Source: Portibacter lacus (GTDB taxonomy: Bacteria > Bacteroidota > Bacteroidia > Chitinophagales > Saprospiraceae). Taken from it: a stretch of 64,000 nucleotides of DNA. The translations under genes and the position numbers were made by a program. The stretch lies in assembly GCF_021533215.1 (NCBI RefSeq), contig NZ_JAJNKA010000019.1:32897-96896 (forward strand), read 5' to 3'. Below, in pieces: positions 9,198-17,850 of this stretch (positions are counted from its first letter, which is position 1; every line of letters starts with the position of its first letter). The notes under the pieces were generated by a model that saw nothing but the letters and a program-made list of their open reading frames with translations, did not search any database and had not been told where the DNA came from.

Positions 9198-10562
9198 ATG
9201 AATAATATTATCAGCGCTTACCTGATTTTTCTGCTAGCTGTTATCTCTACATTCTCTCTTAATGGACAAGATTTCGAAGTTGATTCTTACATGGATGGAG
9301 GTCTAAGTACATTTGAGGAAGTGGACTTTAACGAAGATGGCAAACCAGACTTGATTGGATATCATTACAAAGCTGTAGAACCTATAGATTTAGAGGTTTT
9401 AATCAATGTTTCAGATACCACCATAAAATTTGATGTGGTTAGAATTGCTTCTTCAGAACTGTTCAGAGGGTCACCTGCTATAGGAGACTTAGATGGAGAC
9501 GGTGATTTCGATATTGCAGTGTCATTAGATCTTTCTAATTCAATTATGATACTCAGAAACAATGGTGATAATACTTTCACTCAAGAAGAACCTGGATTAA
9601 GTGGCGCTAATCAACTGAAGTTTTTAGACTTAGAGGGAGATGGGGATATGGATCTCATAGGTTTTGTGTATAATACGAATGCTGTTTCTACCTTTGTTAA
9701 TGATGGCAGTGGAACACTAAGTGCTGGACCTATAATGCAGCATGTGAATGATATCTCTTCAGTTGATTATGGAGATATAGATAATGATGGTGACCAAGAT
9801 ATTGCGCTAGCAATTGACAAGTTTTCTGGTGAGACGGTTGCGATCTATCTTAATGACAGTTTGAATAATTTCACCAAGTTATCTTCTTTCGATATTAATG
9901 CGTTAAACAGTGCTGTTCAAGTGAAAATGATAGACATTAACAAAGATGGAAAGATGGATGTCCTTGGTCTAAATGATAAGCGACTTACAGCATTTATACA
10001 AAACGATGTATTCGGGTTTGTGAGTCGAGATTTAGTTGATCCGAATAATGAAGGAGATCTGTCCCAATTCGAAATTGCAGACTTTGATGGTAACGGAACA
10101 TTAGATGTAGTTATCGGTGACTATACTGAGAATATGAGATGGTATAAGAATCAGGGCTTGGTTTTCACACAGCATGAAGTAAGTGGGATGAGGCCAATAT
10201 ATGAGCTTATTTCTGCTGATTTTGATCAAGATGGCGATGTAGACTTTATAGCGAGTAACGGAGATTTCAGAGCATTTAGAAATGAAATAGAGCAGATGCC
10301 TTCTTCCATTTCCACGCATCATATAGTGGAGCTCAGTATACATCCGAATCCTGTACAAGATTTTCTTAATCTTCATTGGGATGAAATAGGAAACTCGAAA
10401 GTGGTAATCTATAGCAATACAGGTTCTAAAGTTTTAGAGAAGGAGATAAAGAATGGAGCGAATAAAATTAATGTTACCTCACTAGAGAAAGGTTTTTATT
10501 TATTATCCTTGCATAATAACCAAGATCAAGTATTGACACAAAAGAAATTTATCAAAATATGA
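9198..10562 (+). CDS. T9SS-exported VCBS/FG-GAP repeat protein
   Basis: A 454-residue secreted beta-propeller protein. A signal peptide ends at SLNGQ near residue 24. At least seven calcium-binding D-x-D/N-x-D-G motifs (for example DFNEDGKPD, DLDGDGDFD, DIDNDGDQD, DFDQDGDVD) are spaced by 40-70 residues as in VCBS repeats. Residues about 375-454 form a type A sorting domain of the type IX secretion system, beginning IHPNPVQDFL and ending KKFIKI, with the GFYLLSL strand. It is therefore expected to be passed over the outer membrane and attached to the surface. Ligand unknown. The stop overlaps the next start by 4 bases. Confidence 0.9.
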   Translation: MNNIISAYLIFLLAVISTFSLNGQDFEVDSYMDGGLSTFEEVDFNEDGKPDLIGYHYKAVEPIDLEVLINVSDTTIKFDVVRIASSELFRGSPAIGDLDGDGDFDIAVSLDLSNSIMILRNNGDNTFTQEEPGLSGANQLKFLDLEGDGDMDLIGFVYNTNAVSTFVNDGSGTLSAGPIMQHVNDISSVDYGDIDNDGDQDIALAIDKFSGETVAIYLNDSLNNFTKLSSFDINALNSAVQVKMIDINKDGKMDVLGLNDKRLTAFIQNDVFGFVSRDLVDPNNEGDLSQFEIADFDGNGTLDVVIGDYTENMRWYKNQGLVFTQHEVSGMRPIYELISADFDQDGDVDFIASNGDFRAFRNEIEQMPSSISTHHIVELSIHPNPVQDFLNLHWDEIGNSKVVIYSNTGSKVLEKEIKNGANKINVTSLEKGFYLLSLHNNQDQVLTQKKFIKI

Positions 10563-10882
10563 CATCATCAACTTTTAACATCGTTCATCATGTATTTTTC
10601 TGGCTAAAGAATAGTGATTCTGAAGAGGATAAGCAGGCACTCATAGATGGAATTAAGGAATTAGGGACAATAGAGCAGGTGAAAGGAATACATGTAGGGC
10701 TTCCAGCGGCAACGGAGCAGAGAGGCGTCGTAGATGGTAGCTTTTCTGTTACAGAAATGTTGATTTTCGAAAATGAAGCAGACGAAGCTATCTATCAGTC
10801 ACATCCGAAGCATAAAGCATTTATCGAAAAATGCGGGCATCTTTGGGAGAAGGTACTAGTCTATGATAGCCGATCCGTTTAG
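10559..10882 (+). CDS. Dabb (stress-responsive alpha/beta barrel) domain protein
   Basis: A 107-residue single-domain protein. The N-terminal VHHVFFWLKN, the middle VKGIHVGLPA and the C-terminal YQSHPKHKAF match the Dabb family, small dimeric ferredoxin-like barrels with mostly unknown roles. Its ATG overlaps the stop of the exported VCBS protein gene, so it is translated from the same message. It ends 3 bases before the stop of the convergent ABC ATPase gene. Confidence 0.87.
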   Translation: MTSSTFNIVHHVFFWLKNSDSEEDKQALIDGIKELGTIEQVKGIHVGLPAATEQRGVVDGSFSVTEMLIFENEADEAIYQSHPKHKAFIEKCGHLWEKVLVYDSRSV

Positions 10883-10885
10883 CGT

Positions 10886-11617
10886 TTAGATCTGGTTAAG
10901 AAGGTTCAATTTAGCACCATATGCTTTAGAGATATTTGCCTGTGTAAATGTTGTCGCAGTGGGTCCATCGGCAATTAGACGTTGGTTCAAAAGAATCACA
11001 TGATCGAAATATTCTTCGACTGTGGAAAGATCATGATGAACGACAAGCATGGTTTTATTCTGTGTTGCGAGTCTTTTCAATGTTTTAATAATCTTTTCTT
11101 CTGTAGTCATATCCACACCTACGAACGGTTCATCTAATAAGAAGATTTCAGCTTCTTGTGCCATTGCTCTAGCAAGAAAAACACGTTGCTGCTGACCTCC
11201 GGAAAGTTCGCCAATTTGTCTTTGTTTAAGATCCAGAATGCCTAGTTCTTTCATGGCATCATCTGCAATTCTTTGATCTTCTTTATTGAGCATCTGGAAA
11301 ACTTTCTTGTGAGGATACCTTCCCATTAAAACGATATCATTCACTAATGCTGGGAAATTCCAGTCGACATCATCTTTCTGAGGAACATAGGCAATTCTTT
11401 TCCGAACTTCTTTGATGTCCTCGCCTAGTATTTTGATCACACCAGAATTAATATCGATAAGTTCTAGGATAGATTTGAAAAGGGTAGATTTTCCAGCACC
11501 ATTTGGTCCGACGACACCATAAATGCTCCCCTGCACAATCTCGAGGTATATATTAGATAAAACCCTTTTTCGTTCATAAGAAACACTGAGCCCTTTGATG
11601 CTAATTGGATTATCCAT
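10886..11617 (-). CDS. Manganese/zinc ABC transporter ATPase
   Basis: A 243-residue ABC ATPase of the ZnuC/MntB/TroB type. Walker A is GPNGAGKST, the Q-loop region is YVPQKDDVDWNFP, the signature is LSGGQQQRV, Walker B is FLLDEPFVGVD and the switch His is in VVHHDLS. It powers metal uptake through a cytoplasmic-membrane permease. The gene starts 2 bases after the stop of the metal-binding protein gene, under MntR-type control. No permease gene follows: the next gene, 3 bases away, is convergent. Its membrane partner must therefore be encoded elsewhere or was lost. Confidence 0.92.
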   Translation of the reverse strand: MDNPISIKGLSVSYERKRVLSNIYLEIVQGSIYGVVGPNGAGKSTLFKSILELIDINSGVIKILGEDIKEVRKRIAYVPQKDDVDWNFPALVNDIVLMGRYPHKKVFQMLNKEDQRIADDAMKELGILDLKQRQIGELSGGQQQRVFLARAMAQEAEIFLLDEPFVGVDMTTEEKIIKTLKRLATQNKTMLVVHHDLSTVEEYFDHVILLNQRLIADGPTATTFTQANISKAYGAKLNLLNQI

Positions 11618-11619
11618 AA

Positions 11620-12618
11620 TTAATTGTTTAGTTTTCTGATCACAAATCCAGCGATGATAATAAAACCGAGGCCTAGAAGGACATAAGACCAGTAGGCAAA
11701 CTTGGTATTAGATTCGACTTTTTCTCCTTCTGCTTTAGCTTGCCTGGTCAGCCCATTTACGATGGTGTCAATATTGTGCTTAAGCATTTTTAAATAGGTG
11801 CTGGCTGGTGAATCTTTATCACCTAGTGAATCTGCATATAATTCACCGCCGATTACGATGTTGTTGTCTTTTGCTATTTGCTGGAGTATTTTGGGATTGA
11901 TAGTACTTTCCATAAAAATTGCAGGCACCCTACTTTCTTTAATCACTTTATGAACCCGAATGATATCAGATGACTGCACTTCAGCTTCAGTGGAAATCCC
12001 TACGATAGCTTCTAATTGAAGTCCGTAACGTCTTCCGAAATACTCGAATGCATCATGTGAAGTAATCAAGATCCTCTGACTTTCAGGAATAGATTCTATT
12101 TGATTTTTAATGTAGGAATCTAACCGTTTCAACTTCATAGAATAAGTAGTGAAGTTAGCCTCGAAAGTTTCTGTGTGTTCTGGTAGAAGCTCGATGAGCG
12201 CATTTTTAATATTAAGAATATACGTCTGAACGAGGTTGACGTCCATCCATGCGTGTGGATCGAAAGAGTTTTTGTATTTGGAGCTTTGGATCGGGGTAAT
12301 GCCTTCGGTAATTGTTTTTGTGCTTGCTTTCGTTCCAGAATTAGCTATAAGTTTAGCGATCCATCCTTCGAAGGTCAGGCCATTAATGATGATCAGATCT
12401 GCATTCTGAACCATGATGACATCACTTGGTGTCGGTTTGTATAAATGAGGATCTTGTCCTCTGGGAACGATGTATTTTACATCAACAAGATCACCTGCAA
12501 TGTTTTCAGCCATATCCGCCATCATAGAGGCGCTGGCTACCAATGTTTTCTTCTGAGCGTCGGCACTGATCGTAACCAAACTGGTGAAGCTGAATATGAA
12601 AATAAGGTACTTAATCAT
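11620..12618 (-). CDS. Metal ABC transporter substrate-binding protein, membrane-anchored
   Basis: A 332-residue periplasmic binding protein of cluster A-I (TroA/ZnuA/MntA). A signal peptide ends at SADAQ near residue 21. Metal-ligand candidates are the His in GQDPHLYKPTPSD, the His in FDPHAWMDV, the His in TSHDAFEYF and the Asp in ELYADSLGDKDSPA. The histidine-rich loop of zinc-specific ZnuA is absent, which together with MntR control favours manganese. The C-terminus has a hydrophobic helix (YVLLGLGFIIIAGFVI) followed by RKLNN, so it may be membrane-tethered instead of free. Start overlaps the regulator stop by 4 bases. Confidence 0.9.
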   Translation of the reverse strand: MIKYLIFIFSFTSLVTISADAQKKTLVASASMMADMAENIAGDLVDVKYIVPRGQDPHLYKPTPSDVIMVQNADLIIINGLTFEGWIAKLIANSGTKASTKTITEGITPIQSSKYKNSFDPHAWMDVNLVQTYILNIKNALIELLPEHTETFEANFTTYSMKLKRLDSYIKNQIESIPESQRILITSHDAFEYFGRRYGLQLEAIVGISTEAEVQSSDIIRVHKVIKESRVPAIFMESTINPKILQQIAKDNNIVIGGELYADSLGDKDSPASTYLKMLKHNIDTIVNGLTRQAKAEGEKVESNTKFAYWSYVLLGLGFIIIAGFVIRKLNN

Positions 12619-13274
12619 TCGTGTTTTTTTACATAAATTTGTTTAGTAATTTTTTCGGATAGCATTACTTGCACACCTTCTACCGTAACGGTCATAGACT
12701 TATCGTAGTCATTTTTTTCTATGATGATAACTTTTGAACCTAGTTGGAGGTTCTTAGAATTTAGAAATCTTAGAAAATCATCATCGTGTTCCTTCACTCC
12801 TATTATTACCGCTTTGTCATTTTTCCGAAGAAGGGATAGTAAGATTTGTACACGAAGTGTAAATTTACCATCTGCATTAGGTATTGGGTCTCCATGAGGG
12901 TCAAATTTTGGGAAGCCTAAATATTCATCGAGCTTCTGGACCAAAACTTCAGATTTTATATGTTCCATTTGCTCTGCGATATCATGAACAGCATCCCATG
13001 TAAAATCTAATTTGTCCACAAGGAAAGATTCCCATAAGCGGTGCTTACGGATAAGATTAGTAGCGATTTTAGAACCTTTAGAGCTTAAATTAACGCCTTT
13101 GTATTTTTGATATTTGATAAAACCCTTTTCAGATAAGCGTTTCAGCATATCTGTGACGGAAGCAGCGGAAGTATCCATTTCTTTCGCAATAGCGTTGGTT
13201 CCTGCGGGTTTTTTATCTTTTTCTGATATTTTATAGATAGCTTTAAGGTAATTTTCCTCGGTATGTGTAACCAT
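12615..13274 (-). CDS. mntR: DtxR/MntR family metal-dependent repressor
   Basis: A 219-residue regulator. The N-terminal winged helix (residues 1-65: HTEENYLKAIYKIS, then AASVTDMLKRL) and dimer domain (EQMEHIKSEVL, FPKFDPHGDPIP) are DtxR-type; the C-terminal part from about residue 145 is a FeoA-like SH3 domain. Such proteins bind Mn(II) or Fe(II) and repress uptake genes when metal is plentiful. It is first in the operon with the binding protein and ATPase, and an inverted repeat 35 bases upstream of its start is a fitting operator, giving autoregulation. Metal identity (Mn against Fe) is inferred from the neighbours. Confidence 0.9.
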   Translation of the reverse strand: MVTHTEENYLKAIYKISEKDKKPAGTNAIAKEMDTSAASVTDMLKRLSEKGFIKYQKYKGVNLSSKGSKIATNLIRKHRLWESFLVDKLDFTWDAVHDIAEQMEHIKSEVLVQKLDEYLGFPKFDPHGDPIPNADGKFTLRVQILLSLLRKNDKAVIIGVKEHDDDFLRFLNSKNLQLGSKVIIIEKNDYDKSMTVTVEGVQVMLSEKITKQIYVKKHE

Positions 13275-13308
13275 GAATACGCTTTTTTTATATAAAGATA
13301 ATAATATA

Positions 13309-13324
13309 TTTAGATTAGTCTAAA
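13309..13324 (-). promoter_or_regulatory. Candidate MntR/DtxR operator
   Basis: TTTAGA-TTAG-TCTAAA is a perfect 6-bp inverted repeat with a 4-base centre. It lies 35 bases upstream of the mntR start and looks like the TTTAG(G)...(C)CTAAA boxes bound by DtxR-type repressors. Its place between mntR and the pyrophosphatase gene means it could also touch the divergent promoter at 13388-13418, though that is about 65 bases away. Confidence 0.7.
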
Positions 13325-13387
13325 AAAATATTTTATATAGTTAAAACCTACTTCTGGAATCTTCTGTGATAAATTGACTTCGGATTA

Positions 13388-13418
13388 TTGGGAAAAAACC
13401 AAATTAAATGTAGTTTTG
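13388..13418 (+). promoter_or_regulatory. Bacteroidota-type promoter of the pyrophosphatase gene
   Basis: TTG at 13388-13390 and TAGTTTTG at 13411-13418 match the -33 TTG and -7 TAnnTTTG boxes with a 20-base spacer. The ATG follows at 13475, leaving a leader of about 50 bases. Confidence 0.65.
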
Positions 13419-13474
13419 CATCCGCTTGAAATTGTGCAAACAATTGAAATTCATTAATTAACAAAATATAAACG

Positions 13475-15652
13475 ATGGGACAAACTTTAATATATATAAT
13501 TCCTGTTTTCGGGATTATAGCATTATTGTACACTGCTTGGAAATCTGCTTGGGTATCAAAGCAAGAAGTAGGAACAGAAAAAATGGCAAATATTGCCAAA
13601 TATATTTCTGATGGTGCGATGTCTTTTTTAAAGGCAGAGTATAAAGTATTATCAATTTTTGTATTGGCAGTTGCAGTTTTAATGTTTTTGAGTGGAAGAT
13701 CTGAAGCATCTTCTCCACTTGTTGCATTGTCATTTGTATTAGGTGCCGTTTCTTCAGCATTGGCTGGATTTATTGGAATGAAAGTAGCGACCAAGGCTAA
13801 TGTAAGAACAACAAATGCTGCTAGAACTGGTCTAGGGAAAGCATTAGAAGTAGCTTTCGGTGGTGGAGCAGTAATGGGATTAGGTGTAGTTGGATTAGGA
13901 GTTTTAGGATTAGGTCTATTATTCGCTTTATATTCTCAGATGTATGGTATAGAAACTCAAGACCAAGTATCTAGAGTAATTACAATCCTAACTGGATTTT
14001 CATTTGGTGCAAGTTCAATCGCTTTATTCGCAAGAGTAGGTGGAGGGATCTACACAAAAGCTGCTGATGTAGGAGCTGACCTTGTAGGAAAAGTTGAAGC
14101 TGGAATTCCTGAAGATCACCCTTTGAATCCTGCAACGATTGCGGATAACGTTGGTGATAACGTAGGGGATGTAGCCGGAATGGGTGCAGATTTATTTGAG
14201 TCATATGTTGGATCGATCATCGGTACGATGGTATTAGGAGCTGCTTTTATAGGAGTTACTGGATTTGATAGTGGCAATGAATTTGGAGGAATGAATGCAG
14301 TATTACTGCCTTTATTACTTGCGTGTCTAGGAATTGTAACTTCTATTATCGGTACATTTTTCGTAAAAGTAAAAGAAGGAGGAAATCCTCAGACTGCATT
14401 AAACATAGGAGAATATTTATCATTCGCATTAATGTTAGTAGGTACATTTGTAATCTGTAAGTGGATCTTACCAGCAACATGGACAATAGGTGGAACTGAG
14501 TTTACTAATATGGGTGTATTCTACGCTGTATTATTTGGACTTGCAGCTGGATTGTTAATCGGAATCGTAACTGAGTTTTACACAGGAACAGGAACAAAAC
14601 CTGTACTCTCTATTGTAAAGCAATCTTTAACTGGAGCAGCAACAAACATCATTGCAGGATTAGGAGTAGGGATGATGTCTACCATGTTTCCTATTATTAT
14701 CCTAGCAATTGCGATCATCGGAGCACATCATTTTGCAGGGCTTTATGGTATAGCAATCGCAGCAGTAGGTATGTTATCTAACACTGGTATTCAGTTAGCA
14801 GTGGATGCATATGGACCGATTGCGGATAATGCAGGAGGTATTGCTGAAATGGCTGAGTTACCAAAAGAAGTTAGACAAAGAACGGATAAACTAGATGCAG
14901 TAGGAAATACGACAGCGGCAATCGGAAAAGGATTTGCAATTGGTTCTGCAGCATTAACAGCATTAGCATTGTTTGCTGCATTTATGGCAACTGCTGGAAT
15001 CACATCGATTGATGTTGCGAATCCAACGGTTATGGCTGGTTTATTAGTTGGTGGAATGTTACCATTTTTATTCTCTGCATTGTCTATGAATGCGGTGGGT
15101 AGAGCAGCGATGGATATGATTAATGAGGTAAGAAGACAATTTAAAGATATTCCTGAGTTGAAAGCGGCATTGAATGTAATGAGAAAGAATGATGGAAAAG
15201 AGCAGAAAGATTGGAGTGCTGCAGATGTTGCAACATTTGAAGCAGCTGAAGGAAAAGCTGAATATAGCAAGTGTGTAGATATTTCTACTAAAGCTTCTAT
15301 TCGGGAGATGGTTCTTCCAGGTTTAATCGCAGTAACTACTCCAGTAGCATTTGGTTTCTTAGGAGGAGCTGAAATGTTAGGAGGTGTACTTGCAGGAGTT
15401 ACAGTTTGTGGTGTCTTAATGGCCATCTTCCAGTCTAATGCTGGTGGTGCTTGGGATAATGCTAAGAAAATGTTTGAAGAAGGTGTAGAGATCGACGGTG
15501 TTATGCATTATAAAGGCAGTGAAGCTCACAAAGCGACAGTTGTAGGTGATACAGTAGGAGATCCATTCAAGGATACATCTGGACCATCACTTAATATCTT
15601 GTTGAAGTTAATGTCAGTAGTGGCATTGGTTATTGCTCCTTTTATTGGATAA
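13475..15652 (+). CDS. hppA: Membrane-bound, K+-dependent ion-pumping pyrophosphatase
   Basis: A 725-residue polytopic membrane enzyme with about 15-16 helices. It hydrolyses pyrophosphate and pumps H+ or Na+ out of the cytoplasm. The active-site blocks are clear: [20 protein letters not shown], then [20 protein letters not shown], and late [14 protein letters not shown]. The segment [10 protein letters not shown] carries Ala where K+-independent enzymes have Lys, so this is the K+-dependent class, most of whose members pump Na+. Length is normal. It has its own promoter and a hairpin terminator just downstream, so it is monocistronic. The choice of Na+ or H+ is not settled by reading. Confidence 0.95.
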   Translation: MGQTLIYIIPVFGIIALLYTAWKSAWVSKQEVGTEKMANIAKYISDGAMSFLKAEYKVLSIFVLAVAVLMFLSGRSEASSPLVALSFVLGAVSSALAGFIGMKVATKANVRTTNAARTGLGKALEVAFGGGAVMGLGVVGLGVLGLGLLFALYSQMYGIETQDQVSRVITILTGFSFGASSIALFARVGGGIYTKAADVGADLVGKVEAGIPEDHPLNPATIADNVGDNVGDVAGMGADLFESYVGSIIGTMVLGAAFIGVTGFDSGNEFGGMNAVLLPLLLACLGIVTSIIGTFFVKVKEGGNPQTALNIGEYLSFALMLVGTFVICKWILPATWTIGGTEFTNMGVFYAVLFGLAAGLLIGIVTEFYTGTGTKPVLSIVKQSLTGAATNIIAGLGVGMMSTMFPIIILAIAIIGAHHFAGLYGIAIAAVGMLSNTGIQLAVDAYGPIADNAGGIAEMAELPKEVRQRTDKLDAVGNTTAAIGKGFAIGSAALTALALFAAFMATAGITSIDVANPTVMAGLLVGGMLPFLFSALSMNAVGRAAMDMINEVRRQFKDIPELKAALNVMRKNDGKEQKDWSAADVATFEAAEGKAEYSKCVDISTKASIREMVLPGLIAVTTPVAFGFLGGAEMLGGVLAGVTVCGVLMAIFQSNAGGAWDNAKKMFEEGVEIDGVMHYKGSEAHKATVVGDTVGDPFKDTSGPSLNILLKLMSVVALVIAPFIG

Positions 15653-15677
15653 GATAAAGAGTTTTAAGATTTAATAT

Positions 15678-15708
15678 AAAAGCTTCAGAGTTTCTCTGGA
15701 GCTTTTTT
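15678..15708 (+). terminator. Rho-independent terminator after the pyrophosphatase gene
   Basis: A stem AGCTTCAGAG (15681-15690) and CTCTGGAGCT (15694-15703), with one G-T pair and a 3-base loop, is flanked by AAA on the left and a T run on the right. It begins 25 bases after the stop codon. Confidence 0.85.
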
Positions 15709-16051
15709 AATTTTTGGCAAGATGTAAGTAGAATTAGTGGTTACGCTTTTTCTGAATTACTATAATGTTCTATGATAACTAATTGAAGGCAGTATAGGGG
15801 TAATCCGATATATCGTGAATTAAGTGCGTACGATATCATTTTCTTACTTTTTTGAATTTAAGTGGTCTGTCTTCATCAGTTCTACTGACTGCAAAAACCT
15901 ACTTTGGTACGAGAATTTTTAAAGTCTCGGGTGGGAGCCCAAGGTCCTTTAAGATTTTAATTTTTAATTATAATAGGATCTCATGCAAATATAAAAGCTA
16001 TGATATTTGAGTTGTTAGCTCTCTTTTCTGTCTTTAAATCTAAATGTTATT
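15709..16051. other. Gene-free spacer between hppA and egtD
   Basis: About 340 bases with no open frame of note. The only structure seen is a weak 5-bp hairpin at 15910-15929 (CGAGA/TCTCG) followed by a short GC-richer stretch with GGTGGGAGCCC. No tRNA, riboswitch or promoter was recognised. Confidence 0.4.
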
Positions 16052-16981
16052 TCACCCCTTTTCCCATAAACTATCTGCAAATAACTTCTTGCAATCAAAA
16101 AAGTTCTTTCTTAATGAAAAACCACTGTTTTCGGCAATCTGCTTAATATCATCGAGGCTGTACTTCTTAGAAAGTTCAGTATGGATTAATTCATTCTTTT
16201 CAAACGTAAATTCTCCAACCTTCTGATCTTCTAAACTCACTAAGCAACTTCTCAGTTCACCATTGTTAGGATTGTAATAAGGAAAGAATTCAAATTGATC
16301 TAGATTGAAATCCATACCAAGTTCTCGATTCATCCTCTTTAATAAATTCAGATTAAATCTCCTGGTAATACCCTGAGGATCATCATAAGCTTTTAAAATT
16401 ACTCTTGGATTCTTAATAATGTCAAAACCCACTAGCATCTTGTCTCCAGGTTGCAAGAATTGATTGAATCTCTTCATCAACGCTTTAGCTTCATCAATTT
16501 CATAATTGCCAATGTTAGAACCAAGAAATAAGAAAAGTGCCGGCTTGCTACGTTTAGGCAGTGCCCCAAGAACCTTGAAGTAATCACCAACAAGTGATTC
16601 TAATTTTAACTTAGGTAAACGATTTTGAAGATCAGCTTCTAATAAATGAATCGCTTCTGCAGAAATATCTACTGGCCGATAATGGATAGAAAGCCCATTA
16701 TTTACCATGTAAGACAAGAGCTCGAATGTTTTTTTACCATCACCAGCACCAAGTTCAATCACTGAAAATTCTTCACCAAAGTCAAGTGCATCAGTAATTC
16801 CTTTAGCTTGCTCAGAAAGAATCTCAAACTCAGCATTGGTCAAATAATATTCAGGCATTTCCATGATTTCTTGGAATATTCTACTCCCTTCATCATCGTA
16901 AAAGTACTTAGATGATAGTTTTTTGGGATTAGAACTCAACCCATCCTTCACATCTCTTTCAAAATCAGTATTATTTGCCAT
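16052..16981 (-). CDS. egtD: L-histidine N-alpha-methyltransferase EgtD
   Basis: A 309-residue SAM-dependent methyltransferase making trimethylhistidine (hercynine), the first step to ergothioneine. The open frame runs to 17047, but the start MANNTDFERDV at 16981 fits the family and overlaps the upstream stop by 11 bases. Marks are the N-terminal SKYFYDDEGSRIFQ, the histidine-site MPEYYLTNAE, the SAM glycine motif ELGAGDGKKT and the FLGSNIGNY block. The C-terminal barrel-like domain ends the protein. It is third in an operon with egtB and an unknown gene. Assignment is secure because egtB is adjacent. Confidence 0.92.
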   Translation of the reverse strand: MANNTDFERDVKDGLSSNPKKLSSKYFYDDEGSRIFQEIMEMPEYYLTNAEFEILSEQAKGITDALDFGEEFSVIELGAGDGKKTFELLSYMVNNGLSIHYRPVDISAEAIHLLEADLQNRLPKLKLESLVGDYFKVLGALPKRSKPALFLFLGSNIGNYEIDEAKALMKRFNQFLQPGDKMLVGFDIIKNPRVILKAYDDPQGITRRFNLNLLKRMNRELGMDFNLDQFEFFPYYNPNNGELRSCLVSLEDQKVGEFTFEKNELIHTELSKKYSLDDIKQIAENSGFSLRKNFFDCKKLFADSLWEKG

Positions 16982-17843
16982 TCTTCTTTTTAACCTTCTG
17001 TTGTAAAATTTTATTAATCTGATCCAGACTTTCAGTGAAGAATGCATCTATTCGACTTTCGAAAGTTAAGTCATCTTCTAAGTCAAATATTGGAAGCACT
17101 GCTCCTTTGAAGCCATCGTTTAACCAATATCCTGAAGAAAGTGCCTTCATTTTACTGAGATCGTGCGCTTTGTCTTTCTCCCAAACAGAAATATAAAAGT
17201 AAGGTTCAGCGATCATGTCATCATGTATAGCAAGTCCCATGCCTATGGACTTAATATCTTCGCCCTTTTTGTTCTGTGCAAGAGGAATATAAGAAGCATG
17301 ATCGAAGTGGTGAGGCCATGTTCTAGTTGTATCGGCAGATGGATATGGCATCTTGTATTTATTCACAAAGTGTTCCGCCCAAGTTCGCAGTTTAGTGAAA
17401 CCTAATACTGCCCTTTTAGATGGCTTCTTAAATGTTTTGTCTTTAACATCGGCATACTTTGGAAGGTCATAAGGTGGTGCAATTTTATATTTACTTCCTC
17501 CCTCTATTTTAAGCGCTTTCAGTTTGTCTTTGATCCACTTAGTAACTTCTTTTTGTGTCTTCCCTTTCAGTCCTATAACATCGTGACTAGCATCGCTGAC
17601 ATTTAGTAGGGTGACGGTCATATCTCCTGGAGATAATTCCATCACATAGTTTTTATCTGCTCCAAAAGGATGAGTGATAAATTTTTCTTTCACGGGCATC
17701 CAGCCAAGATTCGCATTGCTATGATCGTCTTTCTTATCGACTAGAAATTCTCCTGCCATGGAAAGAAATTGAATGGCAACATGTATTTGCTCTGTAGCTT
17801 TATTAATGCCTTTTAGTTCTTTGCGTTCTATTGGTTCTATCAT
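16971..17843 (-). CDS. Unknown protein inside the ergothioneine operon
   Basis: A 290-residue protein I do not recognise. No signal peptide or membrane segment is seen; the C-terminus is lysine-rich (QQKVKKKNGK). Notable are an N-terminal helical part (INKATEQIHVAIQFLSMAG), a WMPVKEKFITHPFG segment, a central RTWPHHFDHASY motif with clustered histidines, and a later EPYFYISVWE strand. The clustered His/Asp residues could bind metal or act in catalysis, but this is a guess. It starts 7 bases after egtB and overlaps egtD by 11 bases, so it is translated between the two ergothioneine enzymes and probably serves the same pathway or its product. Confidence 0.75.
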   Translation of the reverse strand: MIEPIERKELKGINKATEQIHVAIQFLSMAGEFLVDKKDDHSNANLGWMPVKEKFITHPFGADKNYVMELSPGDMTVTLLNVSDASHDVIGLKGKTQKEVTKWIKDKLKALKIEGGSKYKIAPPYDLPKYADVKDKTFKKPSKRAVLGFTKLRTWAEHFVNKYKMPYPSADTTRTWPHHFDHASYIPLAQNKKGEDIKSIGMGLAIHDDMIAEPYFYISVWEKDKAHDLSKMKALSSGYWLNDGFKGAVLPIFDLEDDLTFESRIDAFFTESLDQINKILQQKVKKKNGK

Positions 17844-17850
17844 TTTTGTA

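Noticed and set aside
14791..15426. A 211-residue open frame antisense to the pyrophosphatase gene
   Set aside because: It lies inside a well-supported conserved gene and its Ala/Ile/Pro-rich sequence is what the GC-poor coding strand gives in reverse.
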